Source: Chelydra serpentina (Eukaryota; Chordata; Testudines; Chelydridae). From it: a DNA stretch of 64,000 nucleotides. Below the pieces are notes generated by a model that saw nothing but the letters and a program-made list of their open reading frames with translations, was not told where the DNA came from and made no database searches. Of the stretch, positions 46,745 to 58,241 are shown in pieces; positions within the stretch are counted from its first letter, which is position 1; each line of letters opens with the position of its first letter. The stretch is taken from contig JBAIAC010000004.1 in assembly GCA_037349315.1 (NCBI GenBank), positions 26,353,001-26,417,000 of the forward strand, in the 5' to 3' direction. Both the position numbers and the translations under genes were made by a program.

Positions 46745-48132
46745 AATCCCCCCCATGCCTGTGGTATACCTAGACTTTAGTAAGGCATTTGATATGGTCT
46801 CGCATGATATTCTCATCAATAAACTAGGGAAATACAACTTAGATGGGGCTACTATAAGGTGGGTGCGCAACTGGCTGGATAACCATACTCAGAGAGTAGT
46901 TATAAATGGTTCCCAATCCTGATGGAAAGGTATAACGAGTGGGGTTCCGCAAGGGTCTGTTTTGGGACCAGCTCTGTTCAATATCTTCATCAATGACTTG
47001 GATATTGGCATAGAAAGTACGCTTATTAAGTTTGCAGATGATACCAAACTGGGAGGGATTGCAACTGCTTTGGAGGATAGGGTCATAATTCAAAATGATC
47101 TGGACAAATTGGAGAAATGGTCAGAGGTAAACAGGATGAAGTTTAATAAGGACAAATGCAAAGTGCTCCACTTAGGTAGGAACAATCAGTTTCACACATA
47201 CAGAATGGGAGGAGACTGTCTAGGAAGGAGTACGGCAGAAAGGGATCTAGGGGTTATAGTGGACCACAAGCTAAATATGAGTCAACAGTGTGATGCTGTT
47301 GCAAAAAAAGCAAACATGATTCTGGGCTGCATTAACAGGTGTGTGGTGAGCAAGACACGAGAAGTCATTCTTCTGCTCTACCCTGCGCTGGTTAGGCCTC
47401 AACTGGAGTATTGTGTCCAGTTCTGGGCACTGCATTTCAAGAAAGATGTGGAGAAATTGGAGAGGGTCCAGAGAAGAGCAACAAGAATGATTAAGGGTCT
47501 AGAGAACATGACCTATGAAGGAAGGCTGAAGGAATTGGGTTTGTTTAGTTTGGAAAAGAGAAGACTGAGAGGGGACATGATAGCGGTCTTCAGGTATCTA
47601 AAAGGGTGTCATAAGGAGGAGGAAGAAAACTTGTTCATCTTAGGCTAGGTCTACACTACCCCCCCCTATCGAACTAAGGTACGCAACTTCAGCTACGTGA
47701 ATAACGTAGCTGAAGTCGCAGTACCTTAGTTCGAATGAAAAAGCACTTACCCGGGGTCCACACGCGGCGCGCAGGCTCCCCCGTCGACTCCGCCTACTCC
47801 GTTCGTCGAGCTGGAGTACCAGCGTCGACAACGGAGCACTTCCTGGTTCGATTTATCGCGTCTTGACAAGACGCGATAAATCGAACCCAGAACATCGATC
47901 CGACGCGTTCGACAGACGCGTAAGTATAGACGTACCCTTAGCATCTGAGGATAGAACAAGAAGCAATGGGCTTAAACTGCAGCAAGGGAGGTTTAGGTTG
48001 GACATTAGGAAAAAGTTCCTAACTGTCAGGGTGGTTAAACACTGGAATAAACTGCCCAGGGCGGTTGTGGAATCTCCATCTCTGGAGATATTTAAGAGTA
48101 GGTTAGATAAATGTCTATCAGGGATGGTCTAG
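46745..48132 (+). pseudogene. CR1 reverse transcriptase C-terminal half
   Basis: The frame shows [36 protein letters not shown], an in-frame TGA at 46920-46922, then [23 protein letters not shown] and NMSQQCDAVAKKAN. The MITE interrupts it after ENLFI (47639). Beyond the MITE it resumes [16 protein letters not shown] and ends LDKCLSGMV at 48129. The endonuclease and fingers are lost by 5' truncation. Confidence 0.88.
47643..47937. mobile_element. Harbinger-like MITE, copy B, with TTA target duplication
   Basis: TTA occurs at 47640-47642 and 47938-47940. Removing the element with one TTA puts the two halves of the CR1 frame back in register, which fixes the boundaries. The ends are GGCTAGGTCTACACT and, reverse complemented, GGGTACGTCTATACT. 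The interior is nearly the same as 31263-31558, including CTTCAGCTACGTGAATAACG and GATTTATCGCGTC. Confidence 0.9.
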
Positions 48133-48230
48133 ACAGTAATTGGTCCTGCCATGAGGGCAGGGGGCTGGACTCGATGACCTCTCGAGGTCCCTTCCAGCCC
48201 TAGAATCTATGAATCTATGAATCTATATGC

Positions 48231-50237
48231 CGTTGCACCTACTTCCCACTCCTCCTCTCACACATCCATACTACTAGTATATATGTTCACTGATGGGCTC
48301 CACAAGCTTGCTGTGCGTGGAAGTACAGCATGTTTATTCCAGCGCAAGTACAGTCAAGTCAGACATTTACATATAAAGGCATTTGAAGAATATAAAGGGG
48401 AAGAAGGAAAAATGATAGGGGGGGGCTTGAGCCAAAAAGTGTTTTGCCATTGGCTGCAATTGGACTAGTATTAAGCCCTTTATCATTTACTTTGCCAATT
48501 CTCCTGTTAGAAATTATATGTGCCCATTGCAGAGGTTCGCTGGCTCTTTCTTCCTGTGGGCGGCTTTGTAAAGGAGAGAATGTCTCATTGATCCACCTTT
48601 CCCACTAAATCCCCACTGCTTGTGCCTCAGAATGTTTGCAGCCCCCAGGCGGGTGTGCATGGAGGCTCCTGGTGGTCCACACACCTGTTAGAAAATCTCC
48701 ATTTCATTGGGTTTTGCTCAGATGTTGCCATTTTTAACCAAAGAACGGTGAGACCTCTGAAGGGTGAAATTTATCCTTGGACTGAGGCCAAGAGAAGACC
48801 TGTGTGCTGCTTAAGTCCTCACGTAAGCCTGACTTAAGTGAGCTTGCCCTGGCCATCTGCCCGGCATGGATTTCACCAATGGAGAGTATAACATAACCCA
48901 CAAAAACTCATGCGTCCGCTTCCTTGCCATCCCTCGGATTTGAGGGCCTGTCCCATCACTGGCGAAAACCTTCCCTTTTTGAAAAATGAACAGTTTAGTA
49001 GCTGAAAGGAAAATAAAAGTAGCATATGCTACCAGTCACAATTCTTTTATTCTCCAATTAAGGCGCTGGTGTGGGGTGCATACATGCCAATGGCCTACGC
49101 TCATAAAGATTCTACAGCTCTCTCTTTACCTCTCTTCCTGTTCCTGAACACCAGTCATGCTTTTGCCACTCTCACTCATATGAATAATATACTAGTGCCT
49201 GACCACTCCGTGATAAATGCAAGAAGAGATGGCAGCAAATAATCTAGTCCCAGAAGACCGGGTGAGCAGCAGACTGGAAAGGTGGAGAGCAGTTTGTTCC
49301 TTACCTCCCAGAAGGTATAATATCTAACTGTACATTTCATTGCAATACAGGAGAATGTGATCCTTTATTTCTTATCACCCGCAACAAGGACAGATTCCGG
49401 TGTCCTTATGCATGGTGAATAGTATGTTACTCCACAGTTAGCCCCATTGGCTTTAAGGGGACTGCTCACAGACTAAGATATGACTTAGTGTGAGTAAGTA
49501 TGTCAGACGTTGGTCTATATACATTAATCAGGCTGTGGTTAGCTTTTGCAAATGTTATTGTTTTAATATGTACTAATACATGTTAAATATTGCCCTGTTT
49601 GGTATATTTGCAAGATTATAGCACCTTTCAGTTGTAATGTCCCATTGTGAGACAAAATAGAAAATATACTAAACAAAAAAGGTCTGAATATTAAAAATAT
49701 TATAATTTTCCTCAGTAATAATAGAATAATCTTTAATAAATAAGTCTTTGGATTTTTTTAGTGCTTTTCATCCCTAGGTCTCAAAAGCAAGGATGGGTTT
49801 CAGCATCATCCTAATTTTACAAATGGCGAAACTAAGGCCAGACAGATTAAAACCAAAGGGCTGATGCAAACGGACTGAGTTCTATTTAAGGCATGTGAGC
49901 TATGCGGATTTAAACTAGCTCATTTTCAAATGTGTGTGCCTGAAGTTAGGCCCCCAGATCCACACACAGGTACGGAAATACACAGAGGCCTGACTTCTAG
50001 ATGTACTGAGTGTCTGCAAGTTCTCAGTACTTCTGAAAAGCAGGATACTTTTAGTTAGGTGCCTAACTTTAGGCAGATATTGTTGAAAACGTTGGCCTAG
50101 GTGACTTGCCCAAGGACACACCGTGACAAAACTGGGATTAGAAGGACACTCTCCTGACACCCAATCTTGTATTTGCTCCACTGGATGCTGGATACATCAC
50201 CCGTCATGAGGATTTTATTTTTCTGTAGTAATTCTGA
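48231..50237. other. No gene recognised
   Basis: Mixed-composition sequence without recognisable transposon ends, coding motifs or long palindromes. The short frames have no family resemblance. Confidence 0.5.
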
Positions 50238-50494
50238 GGGCTTGTTTACACTTGAAATGTTTCAGCAGCACAGCTGCGCTTCAGTGTAGATGTCATCTAC
50301 ACTGAGAGGAGGAGTTCTCCCTTCGATGTAGGTAATCCACCTCCCTGAGAAGTGGTAGCTATGTAAATGGAAGGATTCTCCCAGAGACCTAGTCCTGTCT
50401 ACAACAGGGTTTAGGTCAGCGTAACTACGTCACTCAGGGGTGTGGCTTTTTCTCACACCTAGCTTGATCTAACTTTTTAGTGTAAACCAGGCTT
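50238..50494. mobile_element. Harbinger-like MITE (shorter variant)
   Basis: The left end GGGCTTGTTTACACT and the right end 'agtgtaaaccaggctt' are inverted repeats, both next to TGA. An internal TCAGTGTAGATG / CATCTACACTGA hairpin lies near 50280-50305. It shares 'gacctagtcctgtctacaac' and 'ggtcagcgtaactacg' type sequence with other reptile MITEs. Confidence 0.6.
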
Positions 50495-50862
50495 GAACCT
50501 CATCTCCCTGAGATGACATAATAAACTAGGGGAAGGGGCTGGGAATTGTTCCCTGAGCTACGAAAGGCCCAAAATATAGTTGAACATCCATAGTGGTACA
50601 ACATGGAGTGCCAGGCAGGGGGCCTCACTTAGCCAGACAAGGTGTTGTGAATGGGTTAGCTGAAGAGTAGCTGGCAGTAACTTCACAGTTTCACTCTCCA
50701 CAACACATCTTTGGGAACAAGGCACTGCCAAACAGTATGGTAATAGCAGGTGCCCCGCACCTTGCTCTGAGTTGGTGGAGGATTTGTCCCATTTAACGGG
50801 CCCCTCGTTGTCTCTCACCTCTGAATTCAGTCTTTGCACGGGGGACGAAAATTTCACACTAA

Positions 50863-51195
50863 GGTGGTGTTTATGCTTGAAAGTTAATTCAGTTTAAGGT
50901 AGGGTGTGAATTTAAAGTGCAACAGCTATTCCTGAAGAACTCCTTGTGTAGACGAGCCCTAAGAAGTTGTCTGTGCACCAAAGTTGCACTGATTTAACTT
51001 ACCTCAGTTTACTTAAACTGGTGCAACCTTTGTGCGTGGACTCTCTTGTATATTGGTTTAAAACTGTACAAGTGCAAACGACGCCAGTGTAACCATCTTT
51101 AAACCGATATAAGAGTCCACACACGAAAGTTGCACTGATTTAATATATCTGGCATGAAACCACACCTTTAGTTACACTGGGACAACTCTGTGTGT
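50863..51195. repeat. Cluster of palindromic MITE-like sequences
   Basis: A short piece at 50863-50959 ends GTGTAGACGAGCCC, the MITE right end. The next 230 bp contains the inverted pair GTGGACTCTCTTGTATATTG (about 51037) and 'cgatataagagtccac' (about 51105), plus a directly repeated AAAGTTGCACTGATTTAA. Boundaries are uncertain. Confidence 0.45.
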
Positions 51196-51600
51196 AGCCC
51201 ACACCTAAGAAAATAGAGGTAAGCCAGAACCAGCTATGTGTTGCAGCTTTGGTAGTAGCATCTGTTTTTGTTCCAAGCAGAGTGCTGTGCTGTGTGTTTC
51301 CTGATGCTGTGTGGTTTGGAGCTGGCCAGGATGAGGATGTGGGAAAGAAAAATTGCCCAATGTACTGTGATGGAAATGCAATCACCCTTTAGACCATTAG
51401 TGCGAACAATAATAATGATGTGACTAAGATGCTCGCAGCAGTTTTTTTTTCACCTTCACCAAAAGAGCTCATACTGGGGTGAAATGAACTTTAATGAGAA
51501 GAGAGTTTGAGATTTAGGTAAAAGAGAGTAACCTTAAATACTGTTTTAAATTTATTCTATTGTGCATTTTAAGGAAAGCTTTGCTAAGACCCAAAAGAAG

Positions 51601-52198
51601 CATGGATGGCATGCATAATAGGTCAGAGGAGGCTAAGCCTCCCCAAACAGCCAGGCAGTGGCCCTGCCCATGTTCCATCCTAAGGCTCTTCTTCCCGCCA
51701 GCAGGAGCTCAGGCGGGCCAGGGGTGGGCTGGTTGGGGCTCGGGCTGGTTGGTGGGTTGGGGCAGTTGGCGGCCTGGGGCTTGGAGCAGGTGGGGTGACT
51801 CAGGCTGAGGGTTGGGCTTGACTCAGGCTGTCTGGGTGGGCCAGGGCTCAGTGCTTGGCATGGCTTGGGCAGGGCTAGCAGGCCAGTGGGCCAGGACTCG
51901 GGGCAGCTGGGGCTCGGGCTAGTGGGTGGGCTGCACCTCAGGGTGGCTCAGGCTGGCCGGGCTGAGGCTCGGAGTGGGGCTTGGGGCATCTCGGGTTGTG
52001 TGGGCCAGGGTTCAGGGCATCTGGGGCTTGGGCCAGCAGGGAGGCTGGGGCTCCTCTGGCCACAATGGGGGCTGGGGACTCCTCCGGCTCTGGTGGGCAA
52101 GCTGGGGGCAGAAGGGCAGGGTGGGGGTGGGGCCTCAGGCAGAAGGGGAGTACAGGGGGCTAGCCTCCCCAAACAGGGAGGTTCACATGCCGCCCATG
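51601..52198. mobile_element. GC-rich hAT element with perfect 8-bp target duplication
   Basis: The duplication aaaagaag is exact at 51593-51600 and 52199-52206. The ends CATGGATGGCATG and, reverse complemented, CATGGGCGGCATG match at 11 of 13 positions, and both are followed by 'aggctaagcctcccc'-like sequence. The interior is a G-rich minisatellite based on GGGGCTCGGG. Open frames at 51865-52327 come from it. Confidence 0.85.
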
Positions 52199-52333
52199 AA
52201 AAGAAGTACCAATATCCACCCAGTACATAGCTCTCCGAGCTTCCCCTCCCATCGTTTTGACAAAAGGCTTGACATTGCACATCTCCTGAAGTCTGTGGGA
52301 TGTAGTGGAGCTCAGTGCTTTACATGATCCAAT

Positions 52334-52848
52334 CAGGGCTGGCCCACAACATTTTGGCACCTGAGGCGGGGAGCTCAAATGACACCCCCATGCCCCCTTG
52401 CTTGGGCCAAAACTTTGAAAGATCTCAATTCTGCCTTCTTCCTGTTCTACTCCTCTCATGGTACTGCTCTGCTACCTATCCCAATAAAGGAGAACTAACA
52501 ACTTAAAATGCCTTGTTCAAAAATTTTAAGTAACACTTAACTTTCAAATGCCTGAACAGCAAATTTAACTTTTCTTGTCTGCATAGTAAACACTGGCATT
52601 TTAATCTGTTTGAATAATCAAAGTGGTGCTTTCCATGCCTTCTTGGTTGCAAAGATTTGAACTGCTTCCTGAAGGTCCACAGTCTGGGCCAGCTCATGCT
52701 CTATTGAGATGGTTGCAAGGCCGACCAGCCTCTCCTGTGTCATTGTGGAGCGTAGATGTGTTTTTATTAACTTCAGCTTGGAGAAGCTGCGTTCTCCATG
52801 TGACGGTGTTCCCCATAAAACATAAAGTTTTATGGGGAACACCGTCAC
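52334..52848 (-). pseudogene. hAT transposase C-terminal (dimerisation) domain fragment
   Basis: On the minus strand the frame 52618-52848 reads GERSFSKLKLIKTHLRSTMT, then QERLVGLATISIEHELA and IFATKKAWK. This is the hAT family C-terminal dimerisation domain, seen also in ZMYM-like hAT-derived proteins. Downstream sequence decays to a transposon end at 52334 (CAGGGCTGGCCCAC on the plus strand). The catalytic domain and the other end are absent; the fragment stops at a perfect hairpin. Confidence 0.8.
52800..52848. repeat. Perfect 22-bp inverted repeat with 5-nt loop
   Basis: GTGACGGTGTTCCCCATAAA begins the left arm (52800-52821) and GTTTTATGGGGAACACCGTC the right arm (52827-52848), separated by ATAAA. 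The arms match at all 22 positions. The hairpin lies at the truncation point of the hAT transposase fragment. Confidence 0.92.
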
Positions 52849-52998
52849 ACTCCACTGGCAACTGTTACAGGAAGTATTAGAAGTATGTGCAGTGCAACAA
52901 AAGCATTTGGAAAGAGGGTGGTCATCTTATTTGTGCACAGACAGAAAAACTCCAATGACTCTGTAGATTTTTCTGCTTTTGTTTTGTCAGTTGTATAT

Positions 52999-53119
52999 TA
53001 TTGTTTATTATTTGCAAGTCAGTAGGGTCTAGTGGCCCCAACTGAGGTCAGGACTCCAATATGCTTGGCACTGTGCAAACATGTAATAAAAGGCAATCCC
53101 TGCCCCAAAGATTTGACAA
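52999..53119 (+). repeat. Ancient SINE-like fragment
   Basis: It has AGTAGGGTCTAGTGGCCCCA, 'ccaatatgcttggcactgtg', CAAACATGTAATAAAAGGCA and ATCCCTGCCCCAAAGATTTG. This is the best preserved of three copies in the window (see 9261 and 24911). Confidence 0.55.
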
Positions 53120-53249
53120 ACAAAGGGATAAATTATAATCTTACAGCCTGCTCCATCTAAGGGGTAGCAGACAGCTGCACTGCTGCAGGAGTAGGGCATG
53201 GTGCATTGAGGGAGGGGAAAACAGGGTGGAGCCAGGGTTCTGCGGTCTC

Positions 53250-53655
53250 AGCCTCACAGTTGGTTGGGAATTTTTCAACATTTTTTTTGTCAGAAAATGA
53301 TGATTTGTCAAAAACATTTTTTTCTGGGAAAGGGTCACTTTCAACACATTTTGGAAAAATAAGTTTCAAAAACATCCTGTTTGACGTCTTTGAAAAGAAA
53401 AGTTCTTTTTTTTTGAGAAATTTAGAAATTGTTTCATTACAAATTTAAGCTAATTGTATTAAAAAAAAGATTTAAAAGGTCCAAATCAAAACACAATATG
53501 ATGAAATGAAATGAACCAAATTCTTTTCTCGATTGTTGTTTCATGAAAATTTTTGCAATTTTGACTTTTTATCCCGATTTGGGAAGGGAACACTTTTCAA
53601 AAACTCATATTTTTCCATGATGGGAAAAATCATTTCCTGCCCAGCTTTACTCCCC
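53250..53655. repeat. AT-rich palindromic dispersed repeat, boundaries unclear
   Basis: It is full of TTTTTC/GAAAAA pairs: 'gtcagaaaatgatgatttgt', 'ttttccatgatgggaaaa' and the phrase 'aatcatttcctgcccagctt'. It resembles a DNA-transposon remnant, but I cannot define its ends or class. Confidence 0.35.
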
Positions 53656-53714
53656 TCCCAGCCACATGGAAATAACAGCAGGAACTTGGTGACAGCTGTC
53701 GTCTCCCAAGTGAA

Positions 53715-55034
53715 TTGAGTAACAACATAGGTAGCCAAAGCAGAAGAACAAGAAGGCATTACAGGCCAGTCAGTCTCACCTCAGTCCCTGGAATAATCAT
53801 GGAACAGGTCCTCAAGGAATCAATTCTGAACCACTTAAAGGAGGGGAAAGTGATCAGGAACAGTCAGCATGGATTCACCAAGGGCAAGTCATGCCTGACT
53901 AACCTAATTGCCTTCTATGATGAGATAACTGGCTCTGTGGATGAGGGGAAAGCAGTGGATGTGCTATTTCTTGACTTTAGCAAAGCTTTTGACACAGTCT
54001 CCCACAGTGTTCTTGCCAGCAAGTTAAAGAAGTATGGGCTGGATGAATGGACGGTAAGGCGGATAGAAAACTGGCTGGATGGTCGCGCTCAACGGGTAGT
54101 GATCAATGGCTCCATGTCTAGTTGGCAGCCGGTATCAAGTGGAGTGCCCCAAGGGTCGGTGCTGGGGCCGGTTTTGTTCAATATCTTCATCAACGATCTG
54201 GAGGATGGTGTGGACTGCACCCTTAGCAAGTTTGCAGATGACACTAAACTGGGAGGAGTGGTTGATACGCTGGAGGGTAGGGATAGGATACAGAGGGACC
54301 TAGACAAATTAGAGGATTGGGCCAAAAGAAATCTGATGAGGTTCAACAAGGACAAGTGCAGAGTCCTGCACTTAGGACAGAAGAATCCCATGCACTGCTA
54401 CAGACTAGGGACCAAATGGCTGGGCAGCGGTTCTGCAGAAAAGGACCTAGGGGTTACAGTGGACAAAAAGCTGAATATGAGTCAACAGTGTGCCCTTGTT
54501 GCCAAGAAGGCTAATGGCATTTTGGGCTGTATAATTAGGGGCATTTCCAGCAGATGGAGGGACGTGAATATTCCCCTCTATTCGGCACTGGTGAGGCCTC
54601 ATTTGGAGTACTGTGTCCAGTTTTGGGCCCCACACTACAAGAAGGATGTGGATAAATTGGAAAGAGTCCAACGGAGAGCAACAAAAATGATTAGGGGGCT
54701 AGAGCACATGACTTATGAGGAGAGGCTGAGGGAACTGGGATTGTTTAGCCTGCAGAAGAGAAGAATGAGGGGGGATTTGATAGCTGCTTTCAACTACCTG
54801 AAAGGGGGTTCCAAAGAGGATGGATCTAGACTGTTCTCAGTGGTAGAAGATGACAGAACAAGGAGTAATGGTCTCAAGTTGCAGAGGGGGAGGTTTAGGT
54901 TGGATATTAGAAAAAACGTTTTCACTAGTAGGGTGATGAAGCACTGGAATGGGTTACCTAGGGAAGTGGTGGAATCTCCTTCCTTAGAGGTTTTTAAGGT
55001 CAGGCTTGACAAAGCCCTGGCTGGGATGATTTAG
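53715..55034 (+). CDS. CR1 reverse transcriptase fragment, open frame
   Basis: An open frame of 439 codons. The first 15 or so residues are flanking sequence; from [12 protein letters not shown] on, it is the CR1 RT with [28 protein letters not shown] and the terminal LDKALAGMI. No stop or frameshift interrupts it. The endonuclease and the N-terminal part of the RT are missing, so it cannot act alone. Differences from the copy at 17000-19408 are scattered single residues. Confidence 0.85.
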   Translation: MSNNIGSQSRRTRRHYRPVSLTSVPGIIMEQVLKESILNHLKEGKVIRNSQHGFTKGKSCLTNLIAFYDEITGSVDEGKAVDVLFLDFSKAFDTVSHSVLASKLKKYGLDEWTVRRIENWLDGRAQRVVINGSMSSWQPVSSGVPQGSVLGPVLFNIFINDLEDGVDCTLSKFADDTKLGGVVDTLEGRDRIQRDLDKLEDWAKRNLMRFNKDKCRVLHLGQKNPMHCYRLGTKWLGSGSAEKDLGVTVDKKLNMSQQCALVAKKANGILGCIIRGISSRWRDVNIPLYSALVRPHLEYCVQFWAPHYKKDVDKLERVQRRATKMIRGLEHMTYEERLRELGLFSLQKRRMRGDLIAAFNYLKGGSKEDGSRLFSVVEDDRTRSNGLKLQRGRFRLDIRKNVFTSRVMKHWNGLPREVVESPSLEVFKVRLDKALAGMI

Positions 55035-55127
55035 TTGGGGTTGGTCCTGCTTTGAGCAGGGGGTTGGACTAGATGACCTCCTGAGGTCCCTTCCAACCCT
55101 GAGATTCTATGATTCTATGATTTTATG
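53758..55127 (+). mobile_element. CR1 LINE, 5'-truncated, young
   Basis: CR1 sequence starts at about 53758 inside the 'NYRPVSL' block and ends with 'ggttggactagatgacctcc' plus a GATTCTAT octamer tail (about 55102-55127). It is nearly identical to the corresponding part of 16903-19408, so both belong to one recent subfamily. Confidence 0.92.
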
Positions 55128-55457
55128 CCCCTTTAATCTCCTGCATGGGCATGTTAGGAGATTTACTACTGAATCTTAAGGTTAATTAGCCAGTGTTTGT
55201 GTAGAGCATTGAAAATGTAAAGAGCTGTGTAAGTGCTATCTGCTATGGTCATGCAATTTATTTTTTAAGCAACATAAGAATGGCCATACGGGGTCAGACC
55301 AATAATCCATCTAGCCCAGTATCCTGTCTTCTGACAGTGGCCAATGCCATATGGTTCAGAGAGAATGAACAGAACAGAGAAATTATCGAGTGATCCATCC
55401 CTTGTCATCCAGTTCCAGCATCTGGCAGTCAGAAGCTTAGCCATCTTGGCTAATAGC

Positions 55458-56000
55458 TAGGGCCCTACCAAATTCACGGCCGTGAAAAACATGTCACAGA
55501 CTGTGAAATCTGGTCTCCCCCGTGAAAACTGGTCTTTTGTGTATTTTGGTAAAAGTATGTAAAAGTATACAGCTTTTCTCAGACTGGGGATCACAACCCA
55601 AAAGGGGGTCACAAGGCTATTGTAGGGGGGCCACAGTATTGCCACCCTTACTTCTGTGCTGCTGCTGATGGCAGTGCTGCTTTCAGAGCTGGGCATCCGG
55701 CCAGCAGCCACTGCTCTCCAGCCACCCAGCTCTGAAGGCAGTGCAGAAGTAAGGGTGGCAATACTGTGATCCCTCTACAATAGCCTTGTGACCCCCTTTT
55801 GGGTCAGGACCCTCAGTATGAGAAACGCTGAGTCTTGAGGGCTTTACATGTTTATATTTTGCCATTTTAAAAGACATAGACATGTTTGTTACAACACCGT
55901 GAAATTTAAGATTTAAATATCTGAAACCATGAAATTCAAGATTTTAAAAATGCTGACCGTGAAATTTACGAAAATGGACTTTGAATGTGGTAGGGCCCTA
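55458..56000. mobile_element. hAT element with TAGGGCCCTACC ends and perfect 8-bp duplication
   Basis: The ends TAGGGCCCTACCAAATTCA and TTGAATGTGGTAGGGCCCTA are inverted. The duplication ctaatagc is exact at 55450-55457 and 56001-56008. Subterminal repeats of 'cgtgaaa(t)t' recur on both sides. A second palindromic element (55570-55830) sits inside. Confidence 0.9.
55570..55830. mobile_element. Nested palindromic hAT-like element
   Basis: The ends CAGCTTTTCTCAGACTGGGG and, reverse complemented, CAGCGTTTCTCATACTGAGG match. Each continues into a long inverted repeat (AAAAGGGGGTCACAAGGCTA, then 'cagtattgccacccttactt'). Arms total about 100 bp around a GC-rich loop. No clear target duplication is visible. 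Confidence 0.7.
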
Positions 56001-57035
56001 CTAATAGCCACTGCTGTACCTATCCTTCAGGAACTTATCTCATTCTTTTTTGAACCCATTTATACTTTTGGTCTTCACAGCATTCCCTGCCAATGAACCA
56101 CCGGTTGACTGCATTGTGTGAAGAAGTATTTCCTTTTGTTTATTTTAAACTTGCTGCCTATTAATTTCATTGGGTGACCCCTGATTCTTGTGTTATGTGA
56201 AGGAGTAAATAACTCTTCCTTATTCACTTTCTCCAACTATTCATGATTTTATAGACCTCTATCATATCCCCCCTTATTTATCTCTTTTCCAAGCTGAGCA
56301 ATCCTAGTCTTTTTAATTTCTCCTCAAAACGGAAGCTGTTCCAAACCCTTAATCATTTTTGTTGCCCTTCTCTGTACTTTTTCCAGTTCTAAGATACCTT
56401 TTTTGAGATGAGGCGACCAGAACTGGGTGCAGGATTCAAGGTGTGGGTCTATCATGGATTTATATAGTGACGTTACGATTTTTTCTGTCTTACTATCCTA
56501 ATGATTCCCAACAGTTTGTTAGCTTTTTTGACTGCCACTACACATTGAACAGATGTTTTCAGAGAACTATCCACAATGACTCCAAGACCTCTTTCTTGAG
56601 TGGTAATGGCTAATTTAGACCCCATCACTTTGTATGTATAGTTGGAATTATGTTTTCCAATGTGCATTACTTTTCATTTATCAACAGTGAATTTCATCTG
56701 CCCTTTTGTTGCCCAGTCACCCAGTTTTGTGAGATCGCTTTGTAACTCTTTGTGTTCTGCTTTGGACGTAACTAACTTGAATAATTTTGTATCATCTGCA
56801 AACTTTGCCACCTCACTGTGTACCCCATTTTCTAGATCATTTATGAATATGTTGAACAGCACTGATCCCAGTACAGATCCTTGTGGGACCCAGCTATTTA
56901 CCTCTCTCCTCTAATTTTCATATCAAATTTGTCCATCTCCTTTATTTTGAGTTTTTTGTGGAGAGCATAGTACAATTGTTATAGACAACAGAATTTTCAT
57001 GATCTATTTCTTGGCTCTCTAGGTCTGGTTTCTGC

Positions 57036-57097
57036 TTGGCTGCATTGGAACACTCAGGCTGGTTTACACTAGGCTTTGCAATGTTTGGAAGCACAGA
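57036..57097 (+). repeat. 62-bp direct repeat, copy 1
   Basis: TTGGCTGCATTGGAACACTC to GTTTGGAAGCACAGA. It is identical to 58242-58303 except at two positions. Flanking sequence on either side is unrelated. Confidence 0.9.
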
Positions 57098-58241
57098 TTT
57101 ACGGGCAAGTGACTCTTTTAAAGTTTTGCTATATGGAAAAATAAAGCCGATACCTAAACTTTGTTCACTTTTAAATGCATAGTTTGTGATGGAGTCCTTT
57201 TACTGAGTGGCAGCATCTATGTACCTCTGTATAGAGGCATTCACTAAAATCTGTCTTGCTGAAGGGATTTGAGTGTGATGCAGTTATTTCCATGTAAGTG
57301 TCCAACATTTTCAGAATATCTCCTCTCTTGGTGCCAAAAATCACAAGAAAGATAATCATTTCATTTGTTCTTGGGATGGCAAATTTCTGTGCTTTCCAAG
57401 CACCTGACAAGTAGCTTATTGTCAGAAGGCTGACCTTAATACTTAGATGGTGATTCATTATTGAGTTCTATCCGAAACATGCTTACCAATTCATAGATGT
57501 AAGGTCAACTCATTATCTCTCCCCGTGATATCCTATAAATCACCAGGAGTCCTTAATAGTCAATTTAACTTTGAAAAATGCAAAGCCTCCTGCAAGAACA
57601 AATGCTATTGTGCCATGCAAAATACAAGAGTTTTCGCTGAGGTACAAACCTAAATTTCATAGCAGGGGCAAATATACATAGATCCAGGCCATAAAATACA
57701 TCTCTTTAGATCTCACTTATAAATTTGCAGACATGAACAATGTGAGTATATCATAGGTTTGAATTCTGCTCAGGTCTGTACTGGCTGAAAGTACTTGTTG
57801 CCCTTTTGTTTCATGTGAAATTAATATTTGGTCTAAGCCCTTTTCTTACTCTCTTCCAGCATCCAAAACACGTACATGAGAGAGCAAATGGTATGTTACA
57901 GATGCTGCTATAGTAACAGTGGATTTTATACCCTGACTGATGGAGTGGTAATGTCTGCTAGTTAATTCTGTAGGTGCTGTTTGCCATGCAATGCTCTGTA
58001 CATACAGGCTTTGCATTCGGGGGGTGGAGGGGTGAGATTTTGGATCTAATTTAAGGAAAGTTTATATAAACAACTAAAAAAGAAATGGAGCAAAGGACAT
58101 TAACCACTAGAGTAGGAATGCTTTTTGTAGTCTGAAAGTTGTGAAGCAGTTTGGAACTGATGGCAAAATTAATCTGGGCCCAACTTTTAAGAATCAAATT
58201 AGCAATTTTTGTATTATGTAAAGCTCACATTTACTGTTGCT

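Larger units (their letters stand above)
46745..48230 (+). mobile_element. CR1 LINE, 5'-truncated, interrupted by a MITE
   Basis: CR1 coding sequence begins abruptly inside RT motif A near 46745 and ends with 'gactcgatgacctctcgagg', then an AATCTATG octamer tail at about 48200-48230. A 295-bp MITE splits it at 47642/47938. The 3' UTR is short. Confidence 0.9.
55269..56930 (-). mobile_element. CR1 LINE of a second subfamily, interrupted by a hAT
   Basis: Read on the minus strand it has a CR1 RT C-terminus ([44 protein letters not shown]). The 3' end at 55269-55449 is 'agcccagtatcctgtcttct...ggccatacggggtcagacc' in plus-strand reading. The same 3' end occurs at 62314-62468 in the other orientation. 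Stops and shifts are present. A 543-bp hAT splits it. Confidence 0.85.

Noticed and set aside
51865..52327. Frames of 110-133 codons on both strands
   Set aside because: They lie in the repeat interior of the hAT at 51601-52198.
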